Shown here: one piece after another, positions 27,981 through 37,271 of the stretch | Numbering within the stretch: position 1 is the stretch's first letter | Layout: each line of letters begins with the position of its first letter | NCBI GenBank assembly: GCA_012517875.1 | Contig: JAAYUB010000111.1 | Coordinates: 17,204-81,203, forward strand | Origin: Acidobacteriota bacterium | GTDB lineage: Bacteria > Acidobacteriota > JAAYUB01 | Length of the DNA: 64,000 bases | Reading direction: 5' to 3' | Position numbers and translations under genes: made by a program | The notes under the pieces: model-generated | Told to the model about the DNA's origin: nothing | What the model saw: only the letters and a program-made list of their open reading frames with translations | Database searches by the model: none

Positions 27981-28024
27981 CTCTTTGCCGGCCGCTGACA
28001 GCCGGCCGGGGCGGGCAGGATTGG

Positions 28025-29524
28025 TTACCGGGGTTTACGCATGTCGCCGGTATCCATGTAGCGCGTATGCATCTGAAACACTTCGCGGATCAGATGCGGT
28101 TCATGACCGCCCACCTCGCGGCAGGCACGTTCATAGTAATCCATCAATTCATCGCGGTAATCAGGGTGGACGCACTGGCGGATGATCTCCGGCGCCACCT
28201 CGCGGGGGCATTTGCCCCGCAGGTCTGCCAGACCTTGTTCCGTCACCACCACCTTGACGTCGTGCTCGGAGTGGTCGAAATGGGTGACGAATGGCACGAT
28301 GCTGGAGATTTTGCCGCCCTTGGCGACGGAGGGCGTGACAAAAATGGACAGGTACGCGTTGCGCTCGAAATCGCCACTGCCACCGATGCCGTTCATCAGG
28401 TGCGTGCCCATCACGTGGGTGGAGTTCACATGACCATAAATGTCCGCTTCCAGGGCGGTGTTGACGGCGATGACACCCAACCGGCGGATTATTTCCGGAT
28501 TGTTGGACATCTCCTGCGGACGCAACAGGATGTGGCGCTTGTACCGGGCGAGGTCCTGATGAAACCGCTTCTCGCCTTCGGCCGACAGCGTGATGGAAGT
28601 GCCTGAGGCGAAGACGACCTTGCCGGCATCGATCAGGTCCAGCACCGAATCCTGAATGACTTCGGAATAGAACTCCATGTTCTGGAATTCGGAGTTGAGG
28701 AATCCTTGCAGCACCGCGTTGGCCACCCCGCCCACGCCCGACTGCCACGGCAGGCCCCGGGGCATCCGACCGGAGCGGATCTCATGGGTGATGAAATCGA
28801 TGATCAGTTCGGCGATTCGTTTTTCCGCATCGCTGCAGGGGGTGAAGGAGCCGTGGCTGTCCGGCTTGTCCGAGACGACAATGTGGCGGATGCGATCGAC
28901 GTCCGTGACCATGTAAGGCCGGCCGATCCGGTTGGACGCTTTCACGATGGGGATGGGCTGCCGGTCGGGCTGGTCCTGGGGCACGTAGATGTCGTGGATC
29001 CCTTCCAGTTCCAGCGGGTGCGTTGTGTTCAGCTCCACGATGATTGTTTTGGCGAGCCGGCACAGCGTGGGGGAGATGCCGACGCTGGTCGTGGGGACGA
29101 GGTGGCCCTCCTCGGTGATGGCATGGGCTTCGATCACGGCCACGTCGATGGGGCCAAAGTAGCCGTAGCGGATCTCCGAGGACACATGGCTCAGGTGCTG
29201 ATCGTAGAACCGGGTTGCCCCGGCGTTGATCTGGTCGCGGAGCTTCTTGTTGGACTGGTAGGGCATTCGGCGGTCGATGGCGCCCACCTCCGCCAGTGCT
29301 CCATCCAACTCGTCGCCAACGCTGGCGCCGGTGAACAGGTTGATGCGCGTCTTCTCACCGGTGCGTTTGATCCGCTCGGCCAAGGCTTTGGGTACCAGCT
29401 TGGGGTAGCCGGCCGGGGTGAAGCCGCTGCACCCGACATTCATGCCGTTCTGAATGAGATCGGCGGCTTCCTCCGCTGTGGTGATCTTGTCCGACAGTTT
29501 GGGATGACGAATTCGATTTTTCAT
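28025..29524 (-). CDS. Acetyl-CoA hydrolase/succinate CoA-transferase family protein
   Basis: A 499-residue class I CoA-transferase of the Cat1/ScpC/AarC type, which moves CoA between acetate or propionate and succinate. Visible motifs include NVGCSGFTPAGYPK near residue 29, the QSGVGGVANAVL segment, the putative catalytic Glu in MEFYSEVIQD (bases ~28650-28680) and GIGGSGDFERNA. A methylmalonyl-CoA epimerase at the other end of the window would supply the same propionate/succinate metabolism. The ATG lies 30 bases after the NfeD-like gene with AGGAGAAT upstream. Which carboxylate it prefers cannot be read. Confidence 0.9.
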   Translation of the reverse strand: MKNRIRHPKLSDKITTAEEAADLIQNGMNVGCSGFTPAGYPKLVPKALAERIKRTGEKTRINLFTGASVGDELDGALAEVGAIDRRMPYQSNKKLRDQINAGATRFYDQHLSHVSSEIRYGYFGPIDVAVIEAHAITEEGHLVPTTSVGISPTLCRLAKTIIVELNTTHPLELEGIHDIYVPQDQPDRQPIPIVKASNRIGRPYMVTDVDRIRHIVVSDKPDSHGSFTPCSDAEKRIAELIIDFITHEIRSGRMPRGLPWQSGVGGVANAVLQGFLNSEFQNMEFYSEVIQDSVLDLIDAGKVVFASGTSITLSAEGEKRFHQDLARYKRHILLRPQEMSNNPEIIRRLGVIAVNTALEADIYGHVNSTHVMGTHLMNGIGGSGDFERNAYLSIFVTPSVAKGGKISSIVPFVTHFDHSEHDVKVVVTEQGLADLRGKCPREVAPEIIRQCVHPDYRDELMDYYERACREVGGHEPHLIREVFQMHTRYMDTGDMRKPR

Positions 29525-29554
29525 CGCACGATTCTCCTGGCTGTGAAGGTACTT

Positions 29555-29989
29555 TCATGTGATGGATTCCAACTTGCGGATGACCACCCGCTTGCCGGCG
29601 GCGCCCACCACCTCGACGGTGTCGCCGAGGGCGACGGAGCCGGGCTTTTCCGGCAGGCCGATCCAGTCGGCGCCCTCGCAATGGAGCATGAAGAGTCCGG
29701 CGTGCGGATCGACGATGTCTTGAAGCCGGCCGGTGCGGCCGACGATGGCCTGGATCTTCGGATCGTCCGCCGGCCGGATGCACCGCCGGAACAGCCAACG
29801 GGTGAACGGTTCCAGAATCAGCACGCCGCCAGCCACGGCCAGCCACTGGCACCAGGTGGGGGCGCGCAGGTGCGCGGCGGCCGATGCCAGCAGGCACCCC
29901 CCGATCAGCGGCAGCAGCGGCCGGAAGCGGGTCACCAGGTAGAAAATCAGCAACAGGATGGCGGGAACCAGCCAGTACCAGTGGGTCAT
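29555..29989 (-). CDS. NfeD-like membrane protein
   Basis: A 144-residue protein with two or three hydrophobic helices (residues ~5-60) and a C-terminal OB-fold-like domain with VGRTGRLQDIVDPHAGLFMLHCEG and VALGDTVEVVGAAGKRVVIRKL split across ~residues 80-140. This is the NfeD/YqeZ-type C-terminal module without the serine-protease half found in long NfeD proteins. ATG 29989 has AAGG four bases upstream. Short NfeD proteins usually pair with a stomatin/SPFH protein, but none is seen here. Confidence 0.72.
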   Translation of the reverse strand: MTHWYWLVPAILLLIFYLVTRFRPLLPLIGGCLLASAAAHLRAPTWCQWLAVAGGVLILEPFTRWLFRRCIRPADDPKIQAIVGRTGRLQDIVDPHAGLFMLHCEGADWIGLPEKPGSVALGDTVEVVGAAGKRVVIRKLESIT

Positions 29990-30079
29990 GTATCCTTCCC
30001 TGAAATCATCCAAATGATCGGCGTGTGGCTTGTCCGACGGCAGTCACACACACAAGGCTGCCCGGACTGCGGCCGGCGC

Positions 30080-30760
30080 TTATGAGATGAACTCAACGTC
30101 TCGAGGCATCTTGAGCTCGAAGGTCTTGTCCTTCACCTTCTTATTAATTTCGATCTTTCGGAACTGAATATCCGTGTAGTCGCCGTTGGGTTCCTCGATT
30201 CGCTGGCGGGCCGGAATGCCGGTGCCGGCCTCGATCCACAGGTTCAGGCTCTTGAAATACGACTTCAGCTTCGGGCTTTTCGGGTACAGCGTAAGCACGT
30301 GGTAGACCATCTTCCCTTCCACTTCATCGTGGAGGTAGGTGATGTCGAAATTGCTCTTGAGATCATCCACCGAAGTGCCGATGCCGAAGTTGGCATAACG
30401 CGCCTGCGATTCGTCGATCTTTCTCCTGACCGCCTGGTTTTTTTTGGGGTAGAACACCAGGATCTCCCGGGGAGTGACCAGCAGGATGGTTTTGCGGGGT
30501 TCCTCGATCTCCTTTTTCAGGTAAATCCCGTCGGTTTCTTTCTTGAAGTAAAATTTCCCTTTTTCGAGCTCGTCGTATTCCTGAATGATGTTGAGGTATT
30601 TGCGCTGGATGATGTCGGCCTGGAACGTGCGCAGCACCTTGTTAAGCTGATTGAGCTTTCGCAGCACCCGATCGAGTTTGGCGCTGTCGCCCGCGGCGGC
30701 TGAGGGAACGCTCAGCGTCGCAAACAGGAACAGCAAGCCGGTCAGAACCATGCGTTTCAT
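30080..30760 (-). CDS. LolA-like outer-membrane lipoprotein carrier
   Basis: A 226-residue periplasmic protein with a signal peptide (residues 1-~23, cleavage after AAA) and a LolA-like beta-barrel pattern: FQADIIQRKY, KGKFYFKKET, LVTPREILVFYPKKNQ, and a final ELKMPRDVEFIS. LolA carries lipoproteins or other acyl-chain cargo between membranes. It is the last gene of a cluster holding a LolD-type ATPase, an FtsX-type permease and a lipoprotein. Sequence similarity to enterobacterial LolA is only at pattern level. Confidence 0.8.
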   Translation of the reverse strand: MKRMVLTGLLFLFATLSVPSAAAGDSAKLDRVLRKLNQLNKVLRTFQADIIQRKYLNIIQEYDELEKGKFYFKKETDGIYLKKEIEEPRKTILLVTPREILVFYPKKNQAVRRKIDESQARYANFGIGTSVDDLKSNFDITYLHDEVEGKMVYHVLTLYPKSPKLKSYFKSLNLWIEAGTGIPARQRIEEPNGDYTDIQFRKIEINKKVKDKTFELKMPRDVEFIS

Positions 30761-30774
30761 CTGTGGCCTCGAGA

Positions 30775-30969
30775 CTACCCGATGAGGTGGAGGTGGGCGG
30801 CCGGCGGATGAGTGACGGCCGGGGTCGGCTTGGCCCGCCGCTCGAAGCAGCTGTGCGGCACCAGGAAGATGAACAACAGGATGAGTATGACGATGATGTC
30901 GTAGGCAATGCTGCCGCGCTCATACTTCCACAGGAAAATATTGTGCAACAGACTTTTGATTCTGCCCAT
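30775..30969 (-). CDS. Small single-span membrane protein (64 residues)
   Basis: Contains LFLWKYERGSIAYDIIVILILLFIFLVP in two parts (residues ~12-38), a hydrophobic span preceded by WKYERGS. I have the impression that this sequence pattern is conserved in Acidobacteriota. It sits between the LolD-type ATPase gene (stop 17 bases upstream) and the LolA gene (14 bases downstream), so it is part of the same operon. No strong ribosome-binding site precedes the ATG, suggesting coupling. Function unknown. Confidence 0.7.
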   Translation of the reverse strand: MGRIKSLLHNIFLWKYERGSIAYDIIVILILLFIFLVPHSCFERRAKPTPAVTHPPAAHLHLIG

Positions 30970-30985
30970 GCCGTACGCCCGTCGC

Positions 30986-31705
30986 TCAGCGACTGAAGAT
31001 GTCCTCGTGTTCCACGAGGAGTTCGCTACGGGGCTGCCGCAGGATCTGGCCGTCCCGCATCTCCACAATCCGATGCGCGTACGACGCCGCTTCGGAGTTG
31101 TGGGTGATCATGACCACGGTCTGGTTGAACCGGAGATTGAGATCCCGGAGCATCGTCAGGACGATCTGCGAATTCACGGTGTCGAGGTTGCCGGTGGGTT
31201 CGTCTGCGAGGATGAGAGCGGGCCGGTTGATGAGCGCCCGGGCGAGGGCCACGCGCTGCTGTTCGCCGCCCGACAGCTCCAGCGGTTTGTGGTCCATCTT
31301 GTCCTGAAGGCCCAGGATGCCGAGAATCTCCTCCACGGTGTGGGTGTCGAACGTCCCGTTGCCGCGGATCTGGCGCGCCAGCTGGAGATTTTCCCGGGCG
31401 GAGATTGTTGAAAACAGATTGAATCGCTGGAACACAAAACCGATCTTGGCCCGGCGGATCTCGGTCCGCTCGCGGTCTGAGCAGTCGGCCAGGTTCCGGT
31501 CCTCGATCAGGACGTCGCCGGATGTCGGACAGAGCAGGCCGCCCATGATGTGCAGCAGGGTGGATTTGCCACAACCCGACGGCCCCATGATGGCGATGAA
31601 TTCCCCGCGTCTGATCTGCAAATCGACTCCGCGCAGTGCCGGTACGTCCACCTTGCCGATGCGGTAAATTTTGGTCAGTTTGCGGATAGTGACGATATCT
31701 TGCAT
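30986..31705 (-). CDS. LolD/MacB-type ABC transporter ATP-binding protein
   Basis: A 239-residue ATPase with Walker [12 protein letters not shown] (residues ~41-51), the LolD-family Q-loop FVFQRFNLF, signature [15 protein letters not shown], Walker [13 protein letters not shown] and a switch His (ITHN). This family (LolD, MacB, FtsE) drives extraction or extrusion from the inner membrane rather than bulk import. ATG 31705 is used because the frame upstream is antisense to the permease gene; the ribosome-binding site (GGATTG) is weak. Partner permease is encoded 80 bases upstream. Confidence 0.93.
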   Translation of the reverse strand: MQDIVTIRKLTKIYRIGKVDVPALRGVDLQIRRGEFIAIMGPSGCGKSTLLHIMGGLLCPTSGDVLIEDRNLADCSDRERTEIRRAKIGFVFQRFNLFSTISARENLQLARQIRGNGTFDTHTVEEILGILGLQDKMDHKPLELSGGEQQRVALARALINRPALILADEPTGNLDTVNSQIVLTMLRDLNLRFNQTVVMITHNSEAASYAHRIVEMRDGQILRQPRSELLVEHEDIFSR

Positions 31706-31785
31706 CAATCCAATCCGGTGAAAACGTAACAAACCAGTATATTTTGATTTGCCCGCCTGTTCAAGGTGAAAGGCAGGCACGCGCT

Positions 31786-32889
31786 TTATTCGTACATCAG
31801 CGCTTCGACGGGATCCTGGCGGGCGGCCCGGTAAGCGGGATAGGTGGACCCGAAGATCCCGCTCGCCAACGCGATGAGCGCCACGTAGATGATCCACTCC
31901 AGCCGAATCTCGAACGGCAGCGACGGGTACAACACGTGCAGCACCCGCGTCGCCAGGAAGGTGAGCACCAGCCCGACACCGACGCCGACGACGGTGAGCA
32001 GCATCGACTCCTTCAGGATCAGGTTGACGATGTAACCCTTCGAAGCGCCCAGCGATTTCAGGATGCCGATTTCGCGGGTGCGTTCGGTGATGGTGGTGTA
32101 CATGGTGAGCAGGATCACCAGGAAGCTGATGAGGACCGCGCTGACGATGATCGCCGCGGTGAACTCCTTGAGGCCGGGCAGGTTCGAGGCCATGACCTTG
32201 TAAATGTCCGAGGCCCGCGTCACGTTGTAGCCTTTGAACGGATCGACGCGGAGCAGGTGCTGGTAGACCGGCTCGATCCGGGAGTCCGAGTCGCATTTGA
32301 TATAGAAGATGGAGACCTTTTCCTTCGAATCGTTCAGGTCCTGCAGCGTTTCCAGCGGCACCAGGATGCGGGCGGCAATGCCCGCCTTGAAAATGCCTAC
32401 AATCGTGAAGGTGTGGTTCAGGATGTTCAACGTGTCGCCAAGCTTGGTGTGGTGGGATTGCTGGTATACATCGTCCACGATGCACTCGAATGGAGCCTGG
32501 AACAGGCGGCCCTGCAAGACTATGATGCCGTCACCGCTCACTTGGTTGAAGGAATGGGGATCGATGCCGAAAATCAGCGAGAAACTCTGCTTGGAAAACT
32601 GATGGAGCATGGGGGAAACATGCCGGATGCCATCGACTTCCAGCAGTTTGTCCTTGATCCGGATGGGCATGGTGGCGTTATTGAGGGCCAGCAGGAGCGA
32701 GGAGCCGGGAGGTTGAAACAACAGATCCGCCTTGATGTTTTGCGTGCGGTACGCCGAATCCTTCAGCATGCCCTGGGTCAGCCCGACGAACAGCAGAATC
32801 ATCACCACACCCAGGCTGACCGCCAGGATGCTGACGATGGTCCGGGTGGGACGCTTCTTGACGTTGGCGATGATCAGGCCCACGGGCAC
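31786..32889 (-). CDS. FtsX/MacB-type ABC permease (LolC/E-like)
   Basis: A 367-residue permease with a first membrane span (residues ~18-40), a long periplasmic MacB-PCD-like domain (~45-235) and three C-terminal spans with [15 protein letters not shown] between the first two, the FtsX-family hallmark. The sequence ends in [18 protein letters not shown], also typical. GTG 32889 has AGGTG upstream and begins one base after the stop of the lipoprotein gene. It should work with the LolD-type ATPase as a homodimer. Confidence 0.92.
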   Translation of the reverse strand: MPVGLIIANVKKRPTRTIVSILAVSLGVVMILLFVGLTQGMLKDSAYRTQNIKADLLFQPPGSSLLLALNNATMPIRIKDKLLEVDGIRHVSPMLHQFSKQSFSLIFGIDPHSFNQVSGDGIIVLQGRLFQAPFECIVDDVYQQSHHTKLGDTLNILNHTFTIVGIFKAGIAARILVPLETLQDLNDSKEKVSIFYIKCDSDSRIEPVYQHLLRVDPFKGYNVTRASDIYKVMASNLPGLKEFTAAIIVSAVLISFLVILLTMYTTITERTREIGILKSLGASKGYIVNLILKESMLLTVVGVGVGLVLTFLATRVLHVLYPSLPFEIRLEWIIYVALIALASGIFGSTYPAYRAARQDPVEALMYE

Positions 32890-32890
32890 C

Positions 32891-33805
32891 TCATGACTTG
32901 GGGGATATCTGTTCCACCGTGGCGTCGTCCGGAACGCTCAAGGCGAACATCTGGTCATTGAGCGGCGCATCGACTTCCAGCCGTTTGACCGAGAAGTCCA
33001 CCCGATAGCCCTCGCGCGGGCGATAGAGCCGGATCTCCGCGGGGAACTCGCCGGAGGTGAACGGGCGGTGGGGGCCGTAGCTCACCTCGCTGACCGGTGC
33101 TCCGTCGGGGGCGTACAGGACCTTCTTGCGGATGCTGAGGCTGGAACGTTCCAGCCAGATTTTCTGGAGCACCAGCGGCGCGCCACCCGTGACGTCCAGC
33201 TCATGGATCACGTAGTACCGCTCGACGGCGGTGTCTTCCTGGGTGACGGCCAGGCGGGAGTCCGGCTTGAGCCGTTGATGGAAAAATGTCTGGGTGATGT
33301 GCCAGGGGCGCAGCTGGGACAAGTTGTAGCGGGGTGAGCGCTCGTCGGCAGCCGGTTCCTGGGGCAGGGCGGCGAGGTCATCGCCCATGACGCCCCGGTA
33401 CAGGGTGTTGCGGCGGGGATACCAGATCTCAAACTGGGCTCCCCGGGCCACGACGTCCAGGGCGGTGGTCTTGATCATGGGGAGGTGGATCTGCAGCCGG
33501 AGGTCGCCCTGCCGGTTGACGATCATCACCGCGTCGGCGGACGGCAGTTTCTCGCGTTTCTGTCGGGTTGCGGATTCGGCGGAGAAGGTCAACTCCGCTT
33601 TCCGGATCAGCAGCGTGCTGGGCGCACCACAGAGCCGGTCGAACCGGGCCAGAAGCTCCTCCCGGCTCAGCGTCTGGGCCTGCTGGAACGCAGGGCTGAC
33701 CCGCACGGTTTCCTTGTGCACGCCACACGCGCCGGTAGCCATAGCGGCGGCCAGGGCCAGGCCGGCCGATGCGGTTCTCAGGTGATGCTGCCAGCTGCGG
33801 TTCAA
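32891..33805 (-). CDS. Lipoprotein with possible LolA/LolB-like fold
   Basis: A 304-residue protein with a hydrophobic signal ending in MATGAC (Cys27), a weak lipobox. The remainder has alternating beta patterns such as LLIRKAELTFSAES, DAVMIVNRQGDLRLQIHLP and FEIWYPRRNTLYRG, like LolA/LolB or DUF4292-type domains, but I cannot assign a family. It is the first gene of the minus-strand operon and immediately precedes the permease, so an outer-membrane receptor role in the same pathway is plausible inference. Confidence 0.65.
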   Translation of the reverse strand: MNRSWQHHLRTASAGLALAAAMATGACGVHKETVRVSPAFQQAQTLSREELLARFDRLCGAPSTLLIRKAELTFSAESATRQKREKLPSADAVMIVNRQGDLRLQIHLPMIKTTALDVVARGAQFEIWYPRRNTLYRGVMGDDLAALPQEPAADERSPRYNLSQLRPWHITQTFFHQRLKPDSRLAVTQEDTAVERYYVIHELDVTGGAPLVLQKIWLERSSLSIRKKVLYAPDGAPVSEVSYGPHRPFTSGEFPAEIRLYRPREGYRVDFSVKRLEVDAPLNDQMFALSVPDDATVEQISPKS

Positions 33806-33834
33806 GGCGTTCCGCCCTCCAAAAAATCCAGAGA

Positions 33835-33863
33835 AATCTATCAGAAAGGGCCTTCCGAGTCAA
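33835..33863 (-). promoter_or_regulatory. Promoter of the Lol-like operon
   Basis: On the minus strand TTGACT (33858-33863), 17 bases, TAGATT (33835-33840), about 30 bases before the lipoprotein ATG. Confidence 0.7.
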
Positions 33864-33891
33864 GGTTTACGCTGGATTTCACCCCTGTTTC

Positions 33892-33900
33892 TGGTAAAAT
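33892..33900 (+). promoter_or_regulatory. Candidate extended -10 promoter of ftsK
   Basis: TGG followed by TAAAAT (33895-33900) forms an extended -10; no clear -35 is at the right distance. It lies 25 bases before ATG 33926 and is divergent from the Lol-like operon promoter. Confidence 0.4.
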
Positions 33901-33925
33901 CGAGGCCATTGAAGGCGGGGGAGTC

Positions 33926-36199
33926 ATGAATCGTTCCCAACAAAAGAAATTCCGCGAACTGCTCGGGTTCCTGCTGCTGTTTCTGGTTTTCCTGTTCGGG
34001 CTGGCCCTCGTCTCGTACAGCCCTGAGGATGCGTCGCTCAACGTCAGCACCACCCTGAGCCAGTCGCGGAATTTCATCGGCCGTACCGGCGCCTGGATCA
34101 GTGATTTCTGCTGTCATCTGTTCGGATACGGCGCCGTCCTGCTGGCCCTGCCGGTGGTCTTCCTGGCGGTCCGGATGATCCGGAGCCGGGAGATGGCGGG
34201 GCTGTTCGTCCAGTGGTTGGGGACCGTGGTGCTGATGGCGGCCGTATGCGGGCTGCTGGACCTGCTGTTCTCCACGCCGGTGGGATTGGCCAATTTCACA
34301 CCGGGCGGCATCCTCGGCGGCACGCTGAAGCACTTTCTGGTGTACTACCTGAACACGGGCGGCGCCGCTCTGCTGCTTGGCGCCTGCCTCCTGGCCGGGC
34401 TCCTGCTGCTCACCCCAAGGACTCTGGGCGAGCTCTTCGGTCGAATCGGTGGTTTGTTCCGGCGACAGTCCGCGGCCGGCCCGGAGCAGCCGGACGAGGC
34501 TGACTCCGACGCTTCGGCACCCAAGGCCGAAACGAAGTCGTTCTCTCCGGCGGAGACCGAACCGGTCCAGCGGCGCGGCGCTCCTGAACCGGAGACTGTC
34601 GCCGGCGACGCCCGGACGGAGGAGGCGGCGACCGCGGGCGGTGACGCGCGGGCCGCGGCGGCCAAACCCGGGTTCCGAATTCCCATCACCCCGCTTGAGT
34701 TCACCGAAGAGGCGGGGCCCGAACCGGACGTGCACACCAGCAACCGCCGCCAGATCGGACGCTTCCGCCTGCCGCCGTTCTCCCTCCTCGAGCGCGCCGA
34801 CAGCGTGGCCAAGATCAGCGAAACCGAGCTGATGGAAAAGGCTCAGCAGATCATCCGCAAGTATCAGGAGTTCGGCATCGAGGGGGCCATCGATGCCATC
34901 CATCCGGGGCCCGTGGTCACCCTCTTCGAGTTCAAACCCGCACCCGGCGTCAAGTACAGCAAGATGATCTCCCTGGTGGACGACTTGTGCCTGGGACTCC
35001 GGGCGGAGTCGATCCGGATCGACCGCATCCCCGGCAAGTCCACCGTCGGTATCGAGGTGCCCAACTCCCAGCGGCAGACCATCCACATCCGCGAGGTCAT
35101 CGAGTCGAAGGAAGTCCAGAACTCCCGCTCCCGGCTCACGCTGGCCCTGGGCAAGCGGATCAACGGCGACGTTTTCGTCACCGACCTGATGAAGATGCCC
35201 CACCTTCTGGTGGCCGGGGCGACGGGTTCGGGCAAGAGCGTGGGCCTGAACACCATGATCACCTCCATCCTGTATCGGGCCACTCCGGACGAGGTCCGGT
35301 TCATCTTCATCGATCCGAAACGGCTGGAACTGGGGGCGTACGCCGACATCCCCCATCTCCTGACCCCCATTGTCACCGATGCCAAGCTTGCCGCCAACAC
35401 GCTGCTGTGGGCCGTCCATGAGATGGAGGAGCGGTACAAGCTGCTGGCGAAATACTCCGTGCGGGAGATCGATGGTTTCAACCGGCTGTGCCTGGAAAAC
35501 GAGGACCTCGATCCGCTCCCCATGATCGTCATCGTCATCGACGCGTTGGCCGAGCTGCTCAGCGTGGCGTCCAAGGAGGTGGAGTTGTGCCTCCAGCGGC
35601 TGGCCCAGATGGCCCGGGCGGTGGGCATTCACCTGATCATCGCCACCCAGCGTCCGTCGGTGGAAGTGGTGACCGGCGTGATCAAGGCGAATTTCCCCTC
35701 GCGCATCTCCTTCCGGCTCCTGTCGCGGCACGACTCCAAGACCATCCTGGACACCATCGGTGCCGAGCATCTCCTGGGCAAGGGCGACATGCTGTTCCTG
35801 CCGCCCAATTCGGCCAAGCTCATCCGCGTGCACGGCGCGTTCGTCTCCGAAGAGGAGACCAAGAAACTGGTGGACTTCCTCAAAGGGCAGGGAGAGCCGA
35901 GCTACACCGAGCTTCTCACGCCGGAGGCGGACAGCGCCGAAGACTCGGACAACGGCAACGGTCTGGGCGACGATCCGCTGTTTGACGAGGTGGCCCGATT
36001 CGTGGTCAAGAACCGCAAGGCGTCCACCTCGGTGCTCCAACGCCGTTTCCGCATCGGCTATGGCCGGGCGGCTCGCCTGATGGATATCCTCGAGGAAGAG
36101 GGCATCATCGGACAGTCGATCGGCAGCCGGCCCCGCGACGTCTTGGTACCCCCCGACTATTTCGACTCGGTCAGCGAAACCCAGAACCCCGAAGCCTGA
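33926..36199 (+). CDS. ftsK: DNA translocase FtsK/SpoIIIE family
   Basis: Septal DNA pump for chromosome segregation. The 757-residue protein has about four N-terminal membrane spans (residues ~8-165), a variable Pro/Ala/Glu linker (~175-270), a RecA-like motor with Walker A GATGSGKSVG (~431-440), ATQRPSVEVVTGVIKANFPSR, and a C-terminal winged-helix gamma domain (DEVARFVVKNRKAS onward) that reads KOPS-like sites. Walker B reads VIDALAEL: Asp539 is present but the next residue, normally the catalytic Glu of DELADL, is Ala540. SRHDSKTILD also replaces the usual SKVDSRTILD. ATG 33926 is preceded by GGGGGAG. It is either a divergent but working motor or a specialised second copy. Confidence 0.93.
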   Translation: MNRSQQKKFRELLGFLLLFLVFLFGLALVSYSPEDASLNVSTTLSQSRNFIGRTGAWISDFCCHLFGYGAVLLALPVVFLAVRMIRSREMAGLFVQWLGTVVLMAAVCGLLDLLFSTPVGLANFTPGGILGGTLKHFLVYYLNTGGAALLLGACLLAGLLLLTPRTLGELFGRIGGLFRRQSAAGPEQPDEADSDASAPKAETKSFSPAETEPVQRRGAPEPETVAGDARTEEAATAGGDARAAAAKPGFRIPITPLEFTEEAGPEPDVHTSNRRQIGRFRLPPFSLLERADSVAKISETELMEKAQQIIRKYQEFGIEGAIDAIHPGPVVTLFEFKPAPGVKYSKMISLVDDLCLGLRAESIRIDRIPGKSTVGIEVPNSQRQTIHIREVIESKEVQNSRSRLTLALGKRINGDVFVTDLMKMPHLLVAGATGSGKSVGLNTMITSILYRATPDEVRFIFIDPKRLELGAYADIPHLLTPIVTDAKLAANTLLWAVHEMEERYKLLAKYSVREIDGFNRLCLENEDLDPLPMIVIVIDALAELLSVASKEVELCLQRLAQMARAVGIHLIIATQRPSVEVVTGVIKANFPSRISFRLLSRHDSKTILDTIGAEHLLGKGDMLFLPPNSAKLIRVHGAFVSEEETKKLVDFLKGQGEPSYTELLTPEADSAEDSDNGNGLGDDPLFDEVARFVVKNRKASTSVLQRRFRIGYGRAARLMDILEEEGIIGQSIGSRPRDVLVPPDYFDSVSETQNPEA

Positions 36200-36340
36200 C
36201 AACTCTGGATCAGCGCGAGTGCACCCAGACGGTGCCGCCGGCATGCCGCCGCATGGGATCTGGCCGCCCGGGCGGGAACCGTCCGCGCCTTGCGGCGTAA
36301 TAGAAGCTGACAATTCATTGCGGAGAGCGGGAGGTGCTCC

Positions 36341-37201
36341 ATGAAACGGTTGATTGTGTTGACGGCGGTGGCCCTGATCACGGTGGCGGCTGTGCCGGTG
36401 TTTGCCGGACCGCCGGATGATGGCGACCGGCAAGTGTACGTACATGTGTCCGGCGACGCCAGCCGGGCTTTTCTGGGAGTCAACCTGCGCGATCTGAACG
36501 CGAAGGAACTCGATGAGTGGAAGGAACCGGACGATCTGGGGGCCTACGTGGTGAAGGTGACGGCCGATTCGCCGGCGGCCAAAGCCGGCTTGGCGGAGGG
36601 GGACATCATCATGCGGTATGCCGGAATCCCGGTGCTCGGCGTCACCCATCTGACCGGCTTGGTCCGCGCGACTCCTCCCGGCAAGACGGTGAGCATCGAG
36701 ATCGCCCGCGGCGGCAAGCGCCAGACCCTTCAGGCGACCCTGGGCAAGCGGGACGGCGATTACTTCGTCGGCGTGCCCGGCGAGTCTTTATTCACCATCC
36801 CGGAAATGCCCAAACGAATACCGGATGAATTTAAGGATTACAACCGCACCTTGCGGCAGTATTTTGTGACGCGCCGGCCCCGGTTGGGTATCTTCTACGA
36901 TGACCTGACCGATCAGCTCGCCAAGTTTTTCGGTGTGCCTGAAGGCAAGGGTGTGCTCATCACCTCGGTGGCCGAGGATTCGCCGGCCGCAAAGGCCGGC
37001 TTGGCGGCCGGTGACGTCATTGTGGCGATCGGCGATTCGAAGGTGACGGATTCCAGCGACCTGATGCGGGCCCTGTCCGGAGAGGAAGACGATGGAACGT
37101 TGGCGGTCAAGATATACCGGAAAGGAAAGGCCATGGATGTGCGCGTCACACTGGATGATGACAAACCCGAGCTTCCGAAAGCCCGGAAGCTGTCTGTCTG
37201 A
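36341..37201 (+). CDS. Periplasmic double-PDZ protein
   Basis: A 286-residue secreted protein: signal peptide (residues 1-22, VFA cleavage site), PDZ domain 1 (~45-130, LGVNLRDL ... SPAAKAGLAEGDIIMRYAG) and PDZ domain 2 (~180-265, LGIFYDDL ... SPAAKAGLAAGDVIVAIGD). The two share the SPAAKAGL core. There is no serine-protease domain, so it is not a DegP enzyme; it may be an adaptor or sensor. GGGAGG precedes the ATG. A bidirectional terminator follows. Confidence 0.85.
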   Translation: MKRLIVLTAVALITVAAVPVFAGPPDDGDRQVYVHVSGDASRAFLGVNLRDLNAKELDEWKEPDDLGAYVVKVTADSPAAKAGLAEGDIIMRYAGIPVLGVTHLTGLVRATPPGKTVSIEIARGGKRQTLQATLGKRDGDYFVGVPGESLFTIPEMPKRIPDEFKDYNRTLRQYFVTRRPRLGIFYDDLTDQLAKFFGVPEGKGVLITSVAEDSPAAKAGLAAGDVIVAIGDSKVTDSSDLMRALSGEEDDGTLAVKIYRKGKAMDVRVTLDDDKPELPKARKLSV

Positions 37202-37226
37202 ACCGTCCCCCGATTGACGGGCATAA

Positions 37227-37254
37227 AAAAACCCACCCCGAGGGGTGGGTTTTT
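37227..37254. terminator. Bidirectional rho-independent terminator
   Basis: A-run, then CCCACCCC / GGGGTGGG stem with a tight GA turn, then T-run. Flanking A and T runs pair too, giving a 13-base-pair stem. It serves both the PDZ gene (plus) and the TPR lipoprotein operon (minus). Confidence 0.93.
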
Positions 37255-37271
37255 CATTTTCCAGAGACGGA

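Noticed and set aside
28025..33805. One single transcript from the Lol-like lipoprotein to the CoA-transferase
   Set aside because: Gaps of about 90 and 30 bases flank the NfeD-like gene and its relation to the Lol-like genes is unclear, so I left the operon end open.
33860..36649. Very long open frame antisense to ftsK (929 codons), and similar long antisense frames opposite the APC permease, rpoD and secD
   Set aside because: They mirror real genes in GC-rich DNA, have low-complexity His/Arg/Gln-rich translations and no ribosome-binding sites or family motifs.
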